From contig JANNOO010000043.1 of NCBI GenBank assembly GCA_031399165.1, forward strand, positions 138,275 to 202,274: a stretch of DNA of 64,000 nucleotides, read 5' to 3'. This document shows positions 17,456 through 26,661 of the stretch, piece after piece. Position 1 is the first letter of the stretch, and each line of letters begins with the position of its first letter. The stretch is from JAKFWI01 sp031399165 (GTDB taxonomy: Bacteria > Pseudomonadota > Alphaproteobacteria > Caulobacterales > Aquidulcibacteraceae). The translations under genes were made by a program, and so were the position numbers. The notes under the pieces were generated by a model that was not told where the DNA came from, did no database searches, and was given only the letters and a program-made list of their open reading frames with translations.

Positions 17456-18334
17456 CACCCAGCCTTCTTCATTCTCGACGATGTCGCTGGGTGCGCCGTG
17501 ATTGCGCGCGCCGAACAGCGCGCCCAGCTTTCCAGATTCATCCAGTGCGGCAAAGTAAGCGGCAAGCGTACGGACTTGAGCGGCGTCCTTGGTTTCCCCA
17601 GCTTCAGGCTTGGCGGGGATCAGCGAAGGCCAAACTTCAGCGACCACGGCGTCAATGCCATCGGTGTCGCTGGAAGCGAGCGCTCGCCAGCCGGTTTCGA
17701 ACGGCCAGAGCTTTATAGCGTCGCCACCTGTTTCTTTCAGCGACTTTATGACGGGCAACCCCGTCAACGTCTGGCCGCCAACTGAGCCCTGATAATAGAG
17801 TTTCCAGATTGAACTCATGCCCGGCTGCGCCGCTTCGCCATATCTGAACTCGGCCAGGTCTCCCGGCTGATGATCGCGCTGTCGTTTTGCTTTCAGCGTC
17901 GTCTGTTCGTCACGCGCGGGACAACCCCAAAACGGAAACGCCTCGCCCGTCATCAGACGGTTCATTTTTGCCGCCACCTGGAAGCGGTTATTGGTGTTGT
18001 CGGCTTTGTCCTTCATTTCGCGCGAAACGAATTCCAGCATCGCCCTCCACGCGGGCTGCCCGGATAATTTAAGCGCCGCCGCAGTGCCGCGGGGAAACGC
18101 CAAGCAGAAATCAAAGCCGATCAGCACGCGCTCGCTACGGCGCTTAAAGTCCGCGACGGCTTGGCTGATAAATGCTCTTGCTTCAGCGCGCGTCGCCAGA
18201 TTGTGCGCGCTGTGCGTCAGGCGAAAGCGCACGTCGCGCTTGAGAATGGCGATCCAGATTGAATCGGACCCCGTGGCCGGCTTCGAAGCGGCGCTCCAAT
18301 CCACAATCATGTAGGCGTCGAACAACCGCGCCAT
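17444..18334 (-). CDS. Conserved alphaproteobacterial protein, RNase H-like fold possible
   Basis: A 296-residue protein I do not recognise as a characterised enzyme. The start at 18334 is chosen for its AGGAAAGG ribosome-binding site and because it begins directly at the MARLFDAYMIVDWSAAS block. That strand with a conserved Asp, followed by an SERVLIGFDFCLAFP strand near residues 78-92, has the look of an RNase H/actin-type fold as in predicted nuclease families. No signal peptide or membrane helix is present. Similar proteins in databases sometimes carry a cobalamin-biosynthesis label, which nothing here supports. Confidence 0.6.
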   Translation of the reverse strand: MARLFDAYMIVDWSAASKPATGSDSIWIAILKRDVRFRLTHSAHNLATRAEARAFISQAVADFKRRSERVLIGFDFCLAFPRGTAAALKLSGQPAWRAMLEFVSREMKDKADNTNNRFQVAAKMNRLMTGEAFPFWGCPARDEQTTLKAKRQRDHQPGDLAEFRYGEAAQPGMSSIWKLYYQGSVGGQTLTGLPVIKSLKETGGDAIKLWPFETGWRALASSDTDGIDAVVAEVWPSLIPAKPEAGETKDAAQVRTLAAYFAALDESGKLGALFGARNHGAPSDIVENEEGWVLGV

Positions 18335-18483
18335 AAAGGCCTTTCCTGGGTTCTGAATCGCCAGGCGGGCGGGCCGGCGAACGGGCAAACCATTGGCGCG
18401 ACCGGCCCTTTGCTGTCAACGCGGCGCTTACGCCTTGTCCTTGACCGGGCGGGCGGATAAAGCGCCCCTTCATAGGAAAACAC

Positions 18484-19821
18484 ATGTCCGTTCGCGTTCG
18501 CTTTGCGCCATCCCCCACCGGCAAACTTCACGTCGGCAACATACGTACGTTCTTGCTGAACTGGCTGTTTGCCCGGCGCGAAGGCGGTCAGGTGCTGCTG
18601 CGAATAGACGATACGGATATGGTGCGTTCGACGGCCGCATTTGAGCAGGGCATTGAGACTGACCTGCGCTGGATCGGTCTGGAGTGGGATGAGCACGCAA
18701 AACAGTCGGCGCGCTTCGGGCTTTACGACGCCGCGGCCGACAGGCTCAAAGCGGCGGGGTTGCTTTACCCAGCCTACGAGACGGAAGAAGAGCTCGAGCG
18801 CAAGCGGCGCATTGCCCAGTCGCGCGGAAGGCCGCCGGTCTACGATCGCGCCGCGCTGCAGCTTACCGATGCGCAGAAAGATGCGTTCGCGGCTGAAGGG
18901 CGCAAGCCGCACTGGCGGTTCAAGCTGTCGGGCCAACGCGCCGATTGGACCGACCTCGTGCGGGGGCCTCAATCGGTTGATACCGGCTCTCTTTCGGATC
19001 CCGTGCTTATCCGGGAGGACGGCGCCTATCTCTATACGCTGCCTTCGGTGGTCGACGATCAGGACCTCAAGGTCAGCCATGTCATTCGCGGCGAAGATCA
19101 CGTGACCAATACGGGCGTGCAGATCGAGATTTTTCGCGCGCTTGGCGCCGAGCCGCCGACGTTTGCACATTTCCCGTTGCTCGTGGGCGCGGAAGGCGAG
19201 GGGCTGTCCAAGCGCATCGGTTCGCTATCGGTCGAGGAATTGCGGGACGACGGTTTTGAGGCGCTTGCGATATCGTCTCATCTCGCAAAATTGGGGACAT
19301 CCGACCCGGTCGCGGCGGCAGCTTCGCTTGACGCGCTTGCCGCCGCGTTTGGTTGGGAAAAAATTGGACGTGCGCCTGCACGCTTTGACGTAGAGGAATT
19401 GCGGCGAGTCAACGCCGAGGTGCTGCATCAGCTTTCGTATGAGGCGGCCGGGCCGCGTCTTGCTGCGCTGGGGGCAGACCATGGGGAGGCGTTCTGGCTG
19501 GCCGTTCGCGGCAATGTCTCAGTATTTGCCGATGTGCATGTCTGGGCCGACGTGGTGGAGGGGCAAATCGCGCCGGTCGTGGAAAACGCAGGCTTTCTGG
19601 AGCAAGCTGCAGCCTTACTCCCCGCTGGACCCTATGACGAGAACGCCTGGGGCGCCTGGACGAACGCCGTGAAGACCAAAACCGGCGCCAAGGGCAAACA
19701 ACTATTCATGCCGCTGCGCCTCGCGCTGACGGGGCAACCGCACGGTCCCGAGATGCCGAAACTGTTTGCGATGCTTAGCGAAGACAAGGTTCGCTCACGC
19801 CTCGCCGGCCGCCGCGCTTAG
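18484..19821 (+). CDS. gltX: Glutamyl-tRNA synthetase
   Basis: A 445-residue class I synthetase charging tRNA-Glu (and in many alphaproteobacteria tRNA-Gln through mischarging). The nucleotide-binding signatures are VRFAPSPTGKLHVGN (the HIGH equivalent) at the N-terminus and GLSKRIGS (the KMSKS equivalent) near residue 240. A C-terminal helical anticodon-binding region follows. Length and the GLSKRIGS form fit the shorter, GltX2-like version; alphaproteobacteria often encode two. Its stop overlaps the convergent LOG-family gene by 4 bp. Confidence 0.93.
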   Translation: MSVRVRFAPSPTGKLHVGNIRTFLLNWLFARREGGQVLLRIDDTDMVRSTAAFEQGIETDLRWIGLEWDEHAKQSARFGLYDAAADRLKAAGLLYPAYETEEELERKRRIAQSRGRPPVYDRAALQLTDAQKDAFAAEGRKPHWRFKLSGQRADWTDLVRGPQSVDTGSLSDPVLIREDGAYLYTLPSVVDDQDLKVSHVIRGEDHVTNTGVQIEIFRALGAEPPTFAHFPLLVGAEGEGLSKRIGSLSVEELRDDGFEALAISSHLAKLGTSDPVAAAASLDALAAAFGWEKIGRAPARFDVEELRRVNAEVLHQLSYEAAGPRLAALGADHGEAFWLAVRGNVSVFADVHVWADVVEGQIAPVVENAGFLEQAAALLPAGPYDENAWGAWTNAVKTKTGAKGKQLFMPLRLALTGQPHGPEMPKLFAMLSEDKVRSRLAGRRA

Positions 19822-20429
19822 ACTGCGGCGAGCTGGGCTTCTATCGCCGCGAAACAATGATCAACCGAGCGCGCGTCAACGATCTTGCCCGCGAGATTGG
19901 CCGGTGTCAGCCGGGCCTGCACGGTGTGATCGAGTAAATGGAATAAGGGCTCCCAAAAATCATCGTGCGACAGCAACGCAATCGGCTTGGCATGCAAATC
20001 GAGGCGGCGCCAAGAAAGCACCTCAATGATCTCTTCCAATGTACCTATGCCGCCGGGAAGCGCTACGAAAGCGTCGCTTTCCTCAAACATGATGAGCTTT
20101 CGCTCGTGCATCGTATCGACCATGCGATGTTCGACGGTTTCCCACACCACCTCGCGCTGCGCCAGAAAGCGGGGCATGACTCCAAGTACGTCGCCACCAG
20201 CCTCATGAGCGCCGCGCGCAACCGCGCCCATCAGTCCGATCTTGCCCCCGCCATAGACGATCCTTACGCCGCGCCGCGCCGCTTCGGCGCCGAAGCGCTG
20301 TGCCAAATCGAGATAGGCGGGGTCTGCGGCGTCTGATGAGCCGCAATAGACGCAGACCGATTTCAATAACGTCGTCTTACGGTTGGCCCGAGGTATTGTT
20401 AGCACTGTTTTGTGGTCCATTTCGTCCAT
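19818..20429 (-). CDS. LOG family nucleotide 5'-monophosphate phosphoribohydrolase
   Basis: A 203-residue protein of the LOG/TIGR00730 family. It carries the two hallmark blocks: VCVYCGSSDAADPAYLDLA near the N-terminus and the catalytic MHERKLIMFEESDAFVALPGGIGTLEEIIEVL region with the PGGxGTxxE motif. Family members hydrolyse nucleoside monophosphates, including cytokinin riboside phosphates, to the free base and ribose 5-phosphate. The residues before about 20 are not part of the fold, so a later start is possible. It is convergent with gltX and divergent from the ABC exporter gene. Confidence 0.9.
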   Translation of the reverse strand: MDEMDHKTVLTIPRANRKTTLLKSVCVYCGSSDAADPAYLDLAQRFGAEAARRGVRIVYGGGKIGLMGAVARGAHEAGGDVLGVMPRFLAQREVVWETVEHRMVDTMHERKLIMFEESDAFVALPGGIGTLEEIIEVLSWRRLDLHAKPIALLSHDDFWEPLFHLLDHTVQARLTPANLAGKIVDARSVDHCFAAIEAQLAAV

Positions 20430-20535
20430 ATAGGGTGTGTTTTGGGCGCATTGCGGGCCGGCTTCGTCCTATTCTAGCCCAGATGAGAATCTTACGAGCA
20501 TTGCTCCCACGTCCCGGCGCGCTTAACTCAGGGGC

Positions 20536-22404
20536 ATGAGACGCCCCCAACAGTCCAGGTTCAAGAACGACGCCACGCCACTGGTTCCAGGCGAGGTGAT
20601 CGAATCGTCCGGGTCGCCGAGCCTCGGCGTAGCGCTGAAGCGCATCATCAGTGTGATAGGAGGGCTGAAATCCACAGAAATTCGCGTGCGCCTTTGGGCG
20701 TCGCTGGCTCTGACGATCGGCGGCAAGGTGATCACGGTGATCTCGCCGCTTGTGCTGGCGGACGCGATAAATCGTCTTTCCCGCGGCGACTCAGCCGGCT
20801 TGATGCCACTCTTTGTTGGGCTCGTGATGCTGTGGGCCGGCCTTCGCTTCGGCGCAACGGCGTTGCCGCAGGTGCGAGATGCGATATTCGCGCCGGTTAG
20901 CCAGGAGGCGCAACGGCGTGCGGGCGCGGCCGTGTTCGCGCACGTGCATTCGCTTTCGGTTCGCTTCCACGCCACCAAACGGACGGGCGCGGTGTTCCGG
21001 ACTATCGAACGCGGCATCCGCGCGATCGATTTTTTGCTTCGCTTTCTGGGCTTCAATATCGGCCCGACAGTGCTGGAGCTTGTGCTCGCTGCGATAATTC
21101 TAACCGTCCATTATTCGTGGATATTTGGCGCTATCGCTTCGGCGATTGTGGTCCTCTACGCCTGGATGACATTCGGCATTACCGAGTGGCGCCTGCGGCA
21201 TCGCCGCGAGATGAATGAGGCCGATACCGAAGCATCCGGCCGCGCTGTCGATTCGCTGATCAATTTCGAAACGGTAAAAGCGTTCGCCGCTGAACAACGG
21301 GAGACCGCCCGTTTCGATCAAGCGCTCGCGCAATACGCCACGGCGGCGGTTCGGTCGAATACATCTCTGGTGTTGATGAACGTGGTTCAGGGTGTGGTGA
21401 TGAATCTCGGCCTGGCCCTCATGGTCTGCCTGGCAGGATTGATGACGCTGCAGGGACGGATGGGGCCGGGCGATCTCACCGCGGTGATTATGTACATGCT
21501 CAACATTTACACGCCGCTCAACTTTCTCGGCTTCTCCTATCGCGAAATCAAGCAGTCGGCGATCGACATCGAGAAAATGTTCGCGCTGCTGGATGAAAAG
21601 CCGGAGGTGGCCGATACGCCGGGCGCGCTGCCGCTGAGGCGCGCCGGCGGCGAGGTTCGGTTCGACAATGTCAGCTTTACGCATGACGGGCGCGACAAGA
21701 GTCTGGACCGTGTGAGTTTTGTTTGCCCGGCGGGCAAAACGACTGCGATCGTCGGGCCGAGTGGCGCAGGCAAATCGACCGTGCTGAAGCTGTTGTTTCG
21801 GTTCTACGACGCGGCGAGCGGCGAGGTCACGATCGACGGGCAGGATGTAAAGTCCGTGACCCAAGCAAGCCTGCGCGACGCGCTCGGGCTGGTGCCGCAA
21901 GACGTCGTGCTGTTCAACGACACAATTCGCTACAACATCTCATATGGTGTTCCGGAAGCGAGTTTTGATCGTTTGCGGGCGGCGGCGGATCAGGCGCAAT
22001 TGCTGTCGTTCATTGAAAGCCTGCCCCAGGGGTGGGATACGCGCGTGGGCGAGCGCGGCCTCAAAATCTCCGGCGGCGAAAAGCAACGCGTAGGCATCGC
22101 GCGCGTGATCGTAAAAGACCCGCCAATTCTGATTCTCGACGAAGCGACATCATCGTTGGACTCGCGCACGGAGGCAGGCGTCCAGGATGCGTTGGAACTG
22201 GCTGCCCAGGGACGCACGACCATTGTCGTCGCGCACCGTCTCTCCACCATATCGGGCGCCGACCAAATCGTGGTGCTCAAGGATGGGCGCGTGGCCGAGA
22301 TCGGCGCCCACGCCGATCTGGTGGCGCGGGGCGGCGAGTACGCCGAGCTTTGGCGCAGGCAAGCCGAAGAGCCCGAAGCGCCCGTGATCGAAATGGCTAA
22401 GTGA
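20536..22404 (+). CDS. Atm1/HMT1-type ABC exporter (fused TMD-NBD)
   Basis: A 622-residue half-transporter with an N-terminal six-helix membrane domain (about 40-345) and a C-terminal ATPase (about 370-605). ATPase motifs are all intact: Walker A GPSGAGKST, Q-loop VPQDVVLFNDTI, signature KISGGEKQRV, Walker B ILILDEATSSLD, and the switch His in VAHRLS. The family is the ABCB7/Atm1 group, recognisable by RFHATKRTGAVFRTIERGIRAIDFLLRF, and exports glutathione-linked sulfur or metal species. It probably acts as a homodimer. It stands alone, with phyR converging 5 bp beyond its stop. Confidence 0.9.
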   Translation: MRRPQQSRFKNDATPLVPGEVIESSGSPSLGVALKRIISVIGGLKSTEIRVRLWASLALTIGGKVITVISPLVLADAINRLSRGDSAGLMPLFVGLVMLWAGLRFGATALPQVRDAIFAPVSQEAQRRAGAAVFAHVHSLSVRFHATKRTGAVFRTIERGIRAIDFLLRFLGFNIGPTVLELVLAAIILTVHYSWIFGAIASAIVVLYAWMTFGITEWRLRHRREMNEADTEASGRAVDSLINFETVKAFAAEQRETARFDQALAQYATAAVRSNTSLVLMNVVQGVVMNLGLALMVCLAGLMTLQGRMGPGDLTAVIMYMLNIYTPLNFLGFSYREIKQSAIDIEKMFALLDEKPEVADTPGALPLRRAGGEVRFDNVSFTHDGRDKSLDRVSFVCPAGKTTAIVGPSGAGKSTVLKLLFRFYDAASGEVTIDGQDVKSVTQASLRDALGLVPQDVVLFNDTIRYNISYGVPEASFDRLRAAADQAQLLSFIESLPQGWDTRVGERGLKISGGEKQRVGIARVIVKDPPILILDEATSSLDSRTEAGVQDALELAAQGRTTIVVAHRLSTISGADQIVVLKDGRVAEIGAHADLVARGGEYAELWRRQAEEPEAPVIEMAK

Positions 22405-22409
22405 GGGCC

Positions 22410-23177
22410 CTAACGCGGCGCGCGCGCGGGATGAAAAAACAGCGCCTGTGCGATCATCGCTTTCAGCGCGGCGGGAACGAACGGCTTCATCACGAGATAA
22501 GTTGGCTCCGGCCGGGATCCGGTAAGCAAGCGCTCAGGAAACGCGGTGACAAAAACCACCGGCGCATCGACCGATTGCTGGATGATGTTGGCCGCGTCCA
22601 GGCCAGTGCCAGAACCTGCAAGCTGGATGTCGGCAAGAACAAGGCCGGGCGGCGTGTCTTTGGCTGACTTCACCGCCAGCGAAGCAGAGGCGCAAATGCC
22701 GGAAACTTCGTGGCCAAGTTCTCGCACGGTCTGCTCGATGTCGGCGGCGATCACCGCTTCGTCCTCAATAATCAGCACGCTGGTCTTCAGGCTTGAGTCG
22801 ATCGCGCGTTCAGCCTCGGCGAGGAGCGAGGCGGTTTCCTTTTCCGTCCGCTCAAGCACTTGCGCGGCCGCTTTCAGGGAAAATCCCTCCATGGTCGTGA
22901 GGAGATACGCTTGGCGGGAAAGCGGGGCCAGTCGGCCCAAGCGTGCGTCAACGCCCTCAGCGCTGGCTTCGTGCTCCGCGCCGGGATTGGCTTGATGGAA
23001 GGCGCGATAGAGCGCCAGCTTTCGGGGCAGCGCACCCAACGCTTCAACATCGGGCCCCGTGATCCGCGCCAAAGTGGCGGCTACTGCCGCATCACCGGCC
23101 GGCTGACTACCGGTCAGCGCCCTTGCATAGCGGCGCAGATAGGGGAGCAGCGAAGCATAACGGTCGTTGGCGGCCAT
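22410..23177 (-). CDS. phyR: General stress anti-anti-sigma response regulator PhyR
   Basis: A 255-residue two-domain regulator. The N-terminal half (about 1-125) is a sigma-like domain resembling EcfG itself: LLPYLRRYARALTGSQ, then LSRQAYLLTTMEGFSLKAAAQVL. The C-terminal half (about 132-250) is a receiver with LIIEDEAVIAADIE and the phospho-acceptor region VLADIQL. In the known pathway, phosphorylated PhyR sequesters NepR and frees EcfG. The ATG at 23177 has GGAG 8 bp upstream; longer starts lack one. It is transcribed away from nepR-ecfG with 77 bp between. Confidence 0.93.
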   Translation of the reverse strand: MAANDRYASLLPYLRRYARALTGSQPAGDAAVAATLARITGPDVEALGALPRKLALYRAFHQANPGAEHEASAEGVDARLGRLAPLSRQAYLLTTMEGFSLKAAAQVLERTEKETASLLAEAERAIDSSLKTSVLIIEDEAVIAADIEQTVRELGHEVSGICASASLAVKSAKDTPPGLVLADIQLAGSGTGLDAANIIQQSVDAPVVFVTAFPERLLTGSRPEPTYLVMKPFVPAALKAMIAQALFFHPARAPR

Positions 23178-23213
23178 CGAATCTCCATTTCTCCGCATAT
23201 TCCTATACAGGAT

Positions 23214-23238
23214 GAACTCGCGCTGTCGCCCTGTGTTC
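23214..23238. promoter_or_regulatory. Symmetric EcfG-like promoter candidate between phyR and nepR
   Basis: The phyR-nepR spacer contains GAAC (23214-23217) and GTTC (23235-23238) 17 bp apart. On the plus strand this reads TGAAC-N16-TGTT, and on the minus strand AGAAC-N16-AGTT. Each is close to the EcfG consensus GGAAC-N16/17-CGTT but not exact. The spacing and position (about 17 bp before the nepR start) suit an autoregulated divergent promoter; activity is inferred. Confidence 0.4.
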
Positions 23239-23254
23239 TGTAACATCGGCTGTC

Positions 23255-23461
23255 ATGACTGAGCCCAGGCCAGAACCGGATTCGGAGAATCCCGACCTAA
23301 CCGACGAAAGCATGGCGCAGCTTTCCGGTGAGGAGAGGGCGAAAGTGCGGGAGACGCTCGGAGAGGGCCTGCGCAAATTCTACGATTCCGTGCTGGACGA
23401 GCCTATTCCCGCGGACTGGCTGAACATTGTCGGCCCGGCTGGTGAGAAGAAGCGGGAATGA
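23255..23461 (+). CDS. nepR: Anti-sigma factor NepR
   Basis: A 68-residue acidic protein with the NepR core EERAKVRETLGEGLRKFYDSVLDEPIPADWLNIV, two short helices that bind EcfG or phosphorylated PhyR. In the known partner-switch, NepR holds EcfG inactive until PhyR-P captures it. Size and the PIPADWLNIV ending fit the family. It overlaps ecfG by 4 bp (ATGA), so both are translated together. Confidence 0.93.
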   Translation: MTEPRPEPDSENPDLTDESMAQLSGEERAKVRETLGEGLRKFYDSVLDEPIPADWLNIVGPAGEKKRE

Positions 23462-24072
23462 CAGCGCAAAAACTTTCGCGTCAGGCGGAGATCGCGCCGC
23501 AAGAGAGTGAGGCCGCGTTTCGCGATGCGTTGATTGCTGAAATGAGCCACGTCCGCGCCTTCGCGCGCTCGCTTTGCGCGGGGCGCCAGGAGGAAGCTGA
23601 CGACCTTGCGCAGGAGGCATTGACGAACGCCTGGGCTGGCCGCGAGAGTTATGCTCCCACGGCGCCGCTGCGCGCCTGGCTATTTACAATCGTGCGCAAC
23701 GTCTATCGCTCCCGCAAGCGTCAAAATTGGCGCGAAACCCTGCTTGAGAACATGGAAGGCGTCGGCGGCGCCACGAGTGGGCGGGAAAGTGCCGCGAAGG
23801 TTGAGCTTGATGACGCGCGCCGCGCCTTGTCGGTGTTGGAAGAAGATCAGCGCGAAGCGCTTGTGCTCGTAGCGGTGGCCGGCTTCTCGGTGGATGAAGC
23901 CGCAGCAATTTGCGAAACCAAGCCCGGCACCATCAAGAGCCGTATCAGCCGGGCGCGGGCGCGACTGGAGGCGGCTTATGCAAAAGGGCAAATCGGTGGC
24001 GGCGCCAACAACGCTGCCGGCGCGCTGGAAGCGCTGATCGAGGAAGCACATGCGCGCGCCGCTCCTCGATAG
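23458..24072 (+). CDS. ecfG: EcfG-type general stress sigma factor
   Basis: A 204-residue group ECF15 sigma factor. Region 2 (about 25-90) includes DDLAQEALTNAWAGRESYAP and LRAWLFTIVRNVYRSRKRQ. Region 4 (about 120-185) includes LSVLEEDQREALVLVAVAGFSVDEAA and the helix-turn-helix KPGTIKSRISRARARLE. In alphaproteobacteria it directs the general stress response from GGAAC-N16/17-CGTT promoters; an exact match lies upstream of the lipoprotein gene at 52427-52756. It is preceded by nepR and overlaps the histidine kinase gene by 23 bp. Confidence 0.93.
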   Translation: MTAQKLSRQAEIAPQESEAAFRDALIAEMSHVRAFARSLCAGRQEEADDLAQEALTNAWAGRESYAPTAPLRAWLFTIVRNVYRSRKRQNWRETLLENMEGVGGATSGRESAAKVELDDARRALSVLEEDQREALVLVAVAGFSVDEAAAICETKPGTIKSRISRARARLEAAYAKGQIGGGANNAAGALEALIEEAHARAAPR

Positions 24073-25831
24073 GCTCAACCAGATTCGCGCGCCGCGCGGT
24101 TTACGCGCGCGCCTGCTGCTTGCGCTAGCCTTCGCGATCGGCCCGGTGCTGGCCATTGTTATTTTTCAAGCCGCCCATTCCTATCGCGAAGCCGTCGCGC
24201 GGTCGCAGGATGAACTGCTCGTCTCGGCACTGATTGCGGGGCAGAACGCTAAATCCACGCTCGAAAAGGGCCGCACAGTGCTGGCGACGCTGCAATCGCT
24301 GCGCGCGGTGCGTAATGGCGGCGAGCCGTGTCGCGAGGCACTGCAGGAGGTAAATGCGTCGGTTGCTGAAACCGCGAACCTTGCGCTGTTTGATCCCGGG
24401 GGCAAAGCGATCTGCGCGGCGCAGGACATTGAACCGGGCTTTTCCGCGCGCGGCGAATCTTGGTTCGAGCGGGCGCGGCGCGGGCGCGCTTTCGTTGTCG
24501 CGCCGTTGACTGTCTTGGGTCCGTTTTCAAGCGAGCCGTCTGTGATGCTCGCGACGCCCGCCGTGGGTGTCGGCGCGGGTCAGGCGCGCGGTGTGCTTGC
24601 GCTGTCAATCCGCGTGCGCGCGATCGATCGCGGCGGTTCGGCGCGCGGCGGTTCGCCAGAAATAGCGCTCACTGATCAAACCGGACAGGTTTTGACCGGC
24701 GTGTTCCGCGGCGCCAGCGGCATCCAGGCAAACCTGATCCGTAGAGCTGAATCCGAGCCTGGCTACGTTGGTTTCGTCAAATTCGCTGACGGGCGCCAAG
24801 GCAACATCGCCGTAGCGCCACTAATCGGCGAGGACATTTTTGTTGTGCTGTCCAGCCCGACGCCGACATTGTTTGCCTGGACGCAGATCGACATTATAGG
24901 GCGCCTGGTTTTGCCCGTGGCGATGTTCGCGCTGGCTCTTGCAACAGTATGGTGGGCGGCCGATCGGCTGGTGTTGCGCTCGGTGGTGGACTTGCGCCGT
25001 CTGGCTGGCGCCTATGCGCAAGGTGATTACGCCGCCGCGCCGCGTGAACCTGAGCAGAATGCGCCGGAAGAATTGCAGGCTTTGCGCCGCGCGCTCATCG
25101 ATATGGCGGGGCGCATTGATGAGCGCGACATTACGCTCAAGAGCGCACTCGACGAGAAGCAGACATTGCTGCGGGAAGTGCATCACAGGGTGAAGAACAA
25201 CCTTCAGATCATGGTCTCGCTGTTCAATATGCAGCTGCGCACTCTCGACGACGATGATGGCCGGAAGGCGCTGGAAGAGGCGCGCGCACGTGTGACGGCG
25301 CTGGCGCTCGTTCACCAAGCGCTTTACGAGGGCGACGATCTGCGCACTGTTGACCTTGCCGAATTTATCGATGGCTTGGTGCGCACGTTGGTGGATGCAG
25401 CGGGCGGCGCGAGCAAGCGCGTCGATGTGAGTGTGCAGGTGCAAGCGTCGCCGGCGCCGGCACATGTGGCCGTGCCGCTCGCGCTGTTCATCGTTGAAGC
25501 CACCACCAACGCGCTCAAGCACGCGTTTCCCGGCGAACGGGATGGGATCATCGACATCGAAGTTTCAGAGGATCACGAAGCAGGCGTCATGCGGGTCAGA
25601 ATTCGCGATGACGGCGTGGGTATGCCGGCGAACCTGCGTGGGGGCCGGACGGGGGCGTCGCTGATGGCTGCCTTTGCCCGGCAGCTCGGCGGGGTCAATT
25701 CGATTGGACCGGCGCCAGGCGGCGGAGCCCAGGTCTATCTGACAGTGCCTCTTGAGCCGCCAGCGCCAGACGATACGGACTTGGCGTCCATGACGCAGGG
25801 TTCACTTCAGCCAAACGCTGAGCGGGTATAG
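24050..25831 (+). CDS. HisKA_2-family sensor histidine kinase of the stress locus
   Basis: A 593-residue membrane kinase, likely the sensor for PhyR (PhyK/PhyT-like role, inferred from position). A transmembrane segment near 22-42 and another near 280-300 bracket an extracytoplasmic sensor of about 240 residues. A HAMP-like stretch is followed by the HisKA_2 core VHHRVKNNLQIMVSLFNMQLRTL with phospho-acceptor His378 or His379. The ATPase domain follows (VEATTNALKHAF N-box, IRDDGVGMP). Its start overlaps ecfG by 23 bp, so it should be cotranscribed with nepR-ecfG. The signal it senses is unknown. Confidence 0.9.
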   Translation: MRAPLLDRLNQIRAPRGLRARLLLALAFAIGPVLAIVIFQAAHSYREAVARSQDELLVSALIAGQNAKSTLEKGRTVLATLQSLRAVRNGGEPCREALQEVNASVAETANLALFDPGGKAICAAQDIEPGFSARGESWFERARRGRAFVVAPLTVLGPFSSEPSVMLATPAVGVGAGQARGVLALSIRVRAIDRGGSARGGSPEIALTDQTGQVLTGVFRGASGIQANLIRRAESEPGYVGFVKFADGRQGNIAVAPLIGEDIFVVLSSPTPTLFAWTQIDIIGRLVLPVAMFALALATVWWAADRLVLRSVVDLRRLAGAYAQGDYAAAPREPEQNAPEELQALRRALIDMAGRIDERDITLKSALDEKQTLLREVHHRVKNNLQIMVSLFNMQLRTLDDDDGRKALEEARARVTALALVHQALYEGDDLRTVDLAEFIDGLVRTLVDAAGGASKRVDVSVQVQASPAPAHVAVPLALFIVEATTNALKHAFPGERDGIIDIEVSEDHEAGVMRVRIRDDGVGMPANLRGGRTGASLMAAFARQLGGVNSIGPAPGGGAQVYLTVPLEPPAPDDTDLASMTQGSLQPNAERV

Positions 25832-25986
25832 CGTTGGGCCTGAAACGGACGAGGGCCGGCGGCCTACCCGGCGCACCAGCCCTCTTTCCGGGACGAGCGG
25901 GGAGCTGGCTTCTGGGGTTCCGCCTCGCGGCGAAAAGCCCTCTCCTTGGCATTAACGCGCGAGACGAATTTCGGTTCCCGAGAAAC

Positions 25987-26562
25987 TCATTCTTTCGCCC
26001 GTTCCTGGTAGGAGCCATCCTCGGTGGACACCACCACACGGGTTCCAGCGCCAATATGAGGCGGCACCATGGTTTTCACGCCATTTGAGAGCTTGGCAGG
26101 CTTGTAAGACGACGAGGCCGTCTGGCCCTTTACCACCGGCTCGGTTTCAACGATCTCCAGCGTGACCTTCGACGGCAGCTCAAGCGACAGCGCTTGGCCA
26201 TCGAACATGGTGAGGTAAACCTCCATATCCGAAGCAAGGTAAGCGGCTGAATCGCCAACCATTTCCTTGGAAACGGTGATCTGCTCGTAATTGTCCGGGT
26301 TCATGAACACGTAGCCCTGATCCCCTTCCTCGAAGAGATAGGTGTGCTTGATTTCCTCAACAAAGGCCTTCTCCAGCCCGTCGGTGGTCTTGTAGGTTTG
26401 CTGGGTTTTCAGGCCATCGGTAATCCGGCGCATGGTGATTGTGGTGGTGGGCGTACCCTTGCCGGGCCGAAAACTTTCAGCAGACATCACGACATAGAGT
26501 TTGCCGTCTTCGTGTTCGAGGACATTGCCCTTACGAACGTCGCTTGCGATGACCTTGACCAC
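25987..26562 (-). CDS. efp: Elongation factor P
   Basis: A 191-residue translation factor that relieves ribosomes stalled at polyproline. I place the start at the GTG at 26562, preceded by AGGAAAGG, giving MVKVIASDVRKGNVLE, the standard family beginning; a longer open frame runs through the divergent epmA region. Domain I carries the loop RPGKG with Lys35, the residue normally beta-lysylated. Domains II and III follow (SYKPAKLSNGVKTMVPPHI). The modification enzymes EpmA and EpmB are encoded divergently 99 bp away. Confidence 0.95.
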   Translation of the reverse strand: MVKVIASDVRKGNVLEHEDGKLYVVMSAESFRPGKGTPTTTITMRRITDGLKTQQTYKTTDGLEKAFVEEIKHTYLFEEGDQGYVFMNPDNYEQITVSKEMVGDSAAYLASDMEVYLTMFDGQALSLELPSKVTLEIVETEPVVKGQTASSSYKPAKLSNGVKTMVPPHIGAGTRVVVSTEDGSYQERAKE

Positions 26563-26661
26563 AATGAAGCCTTTCCTGAAGCGCGCCGCGCGCTCGTGTA
26601 ACGAAATTTCGGCCCGCCTCTTAGCCTGCGTTGCGCAGCCGGGGAAGCGCGGCGAACCCGC

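Noticed and set aside
21100..21900. Minus-strand 266-codon frame inside the ABC exporter gene
   Set aside because: It lies wholly within a gene with all ABC motifs intact; its translation is not protein-like.
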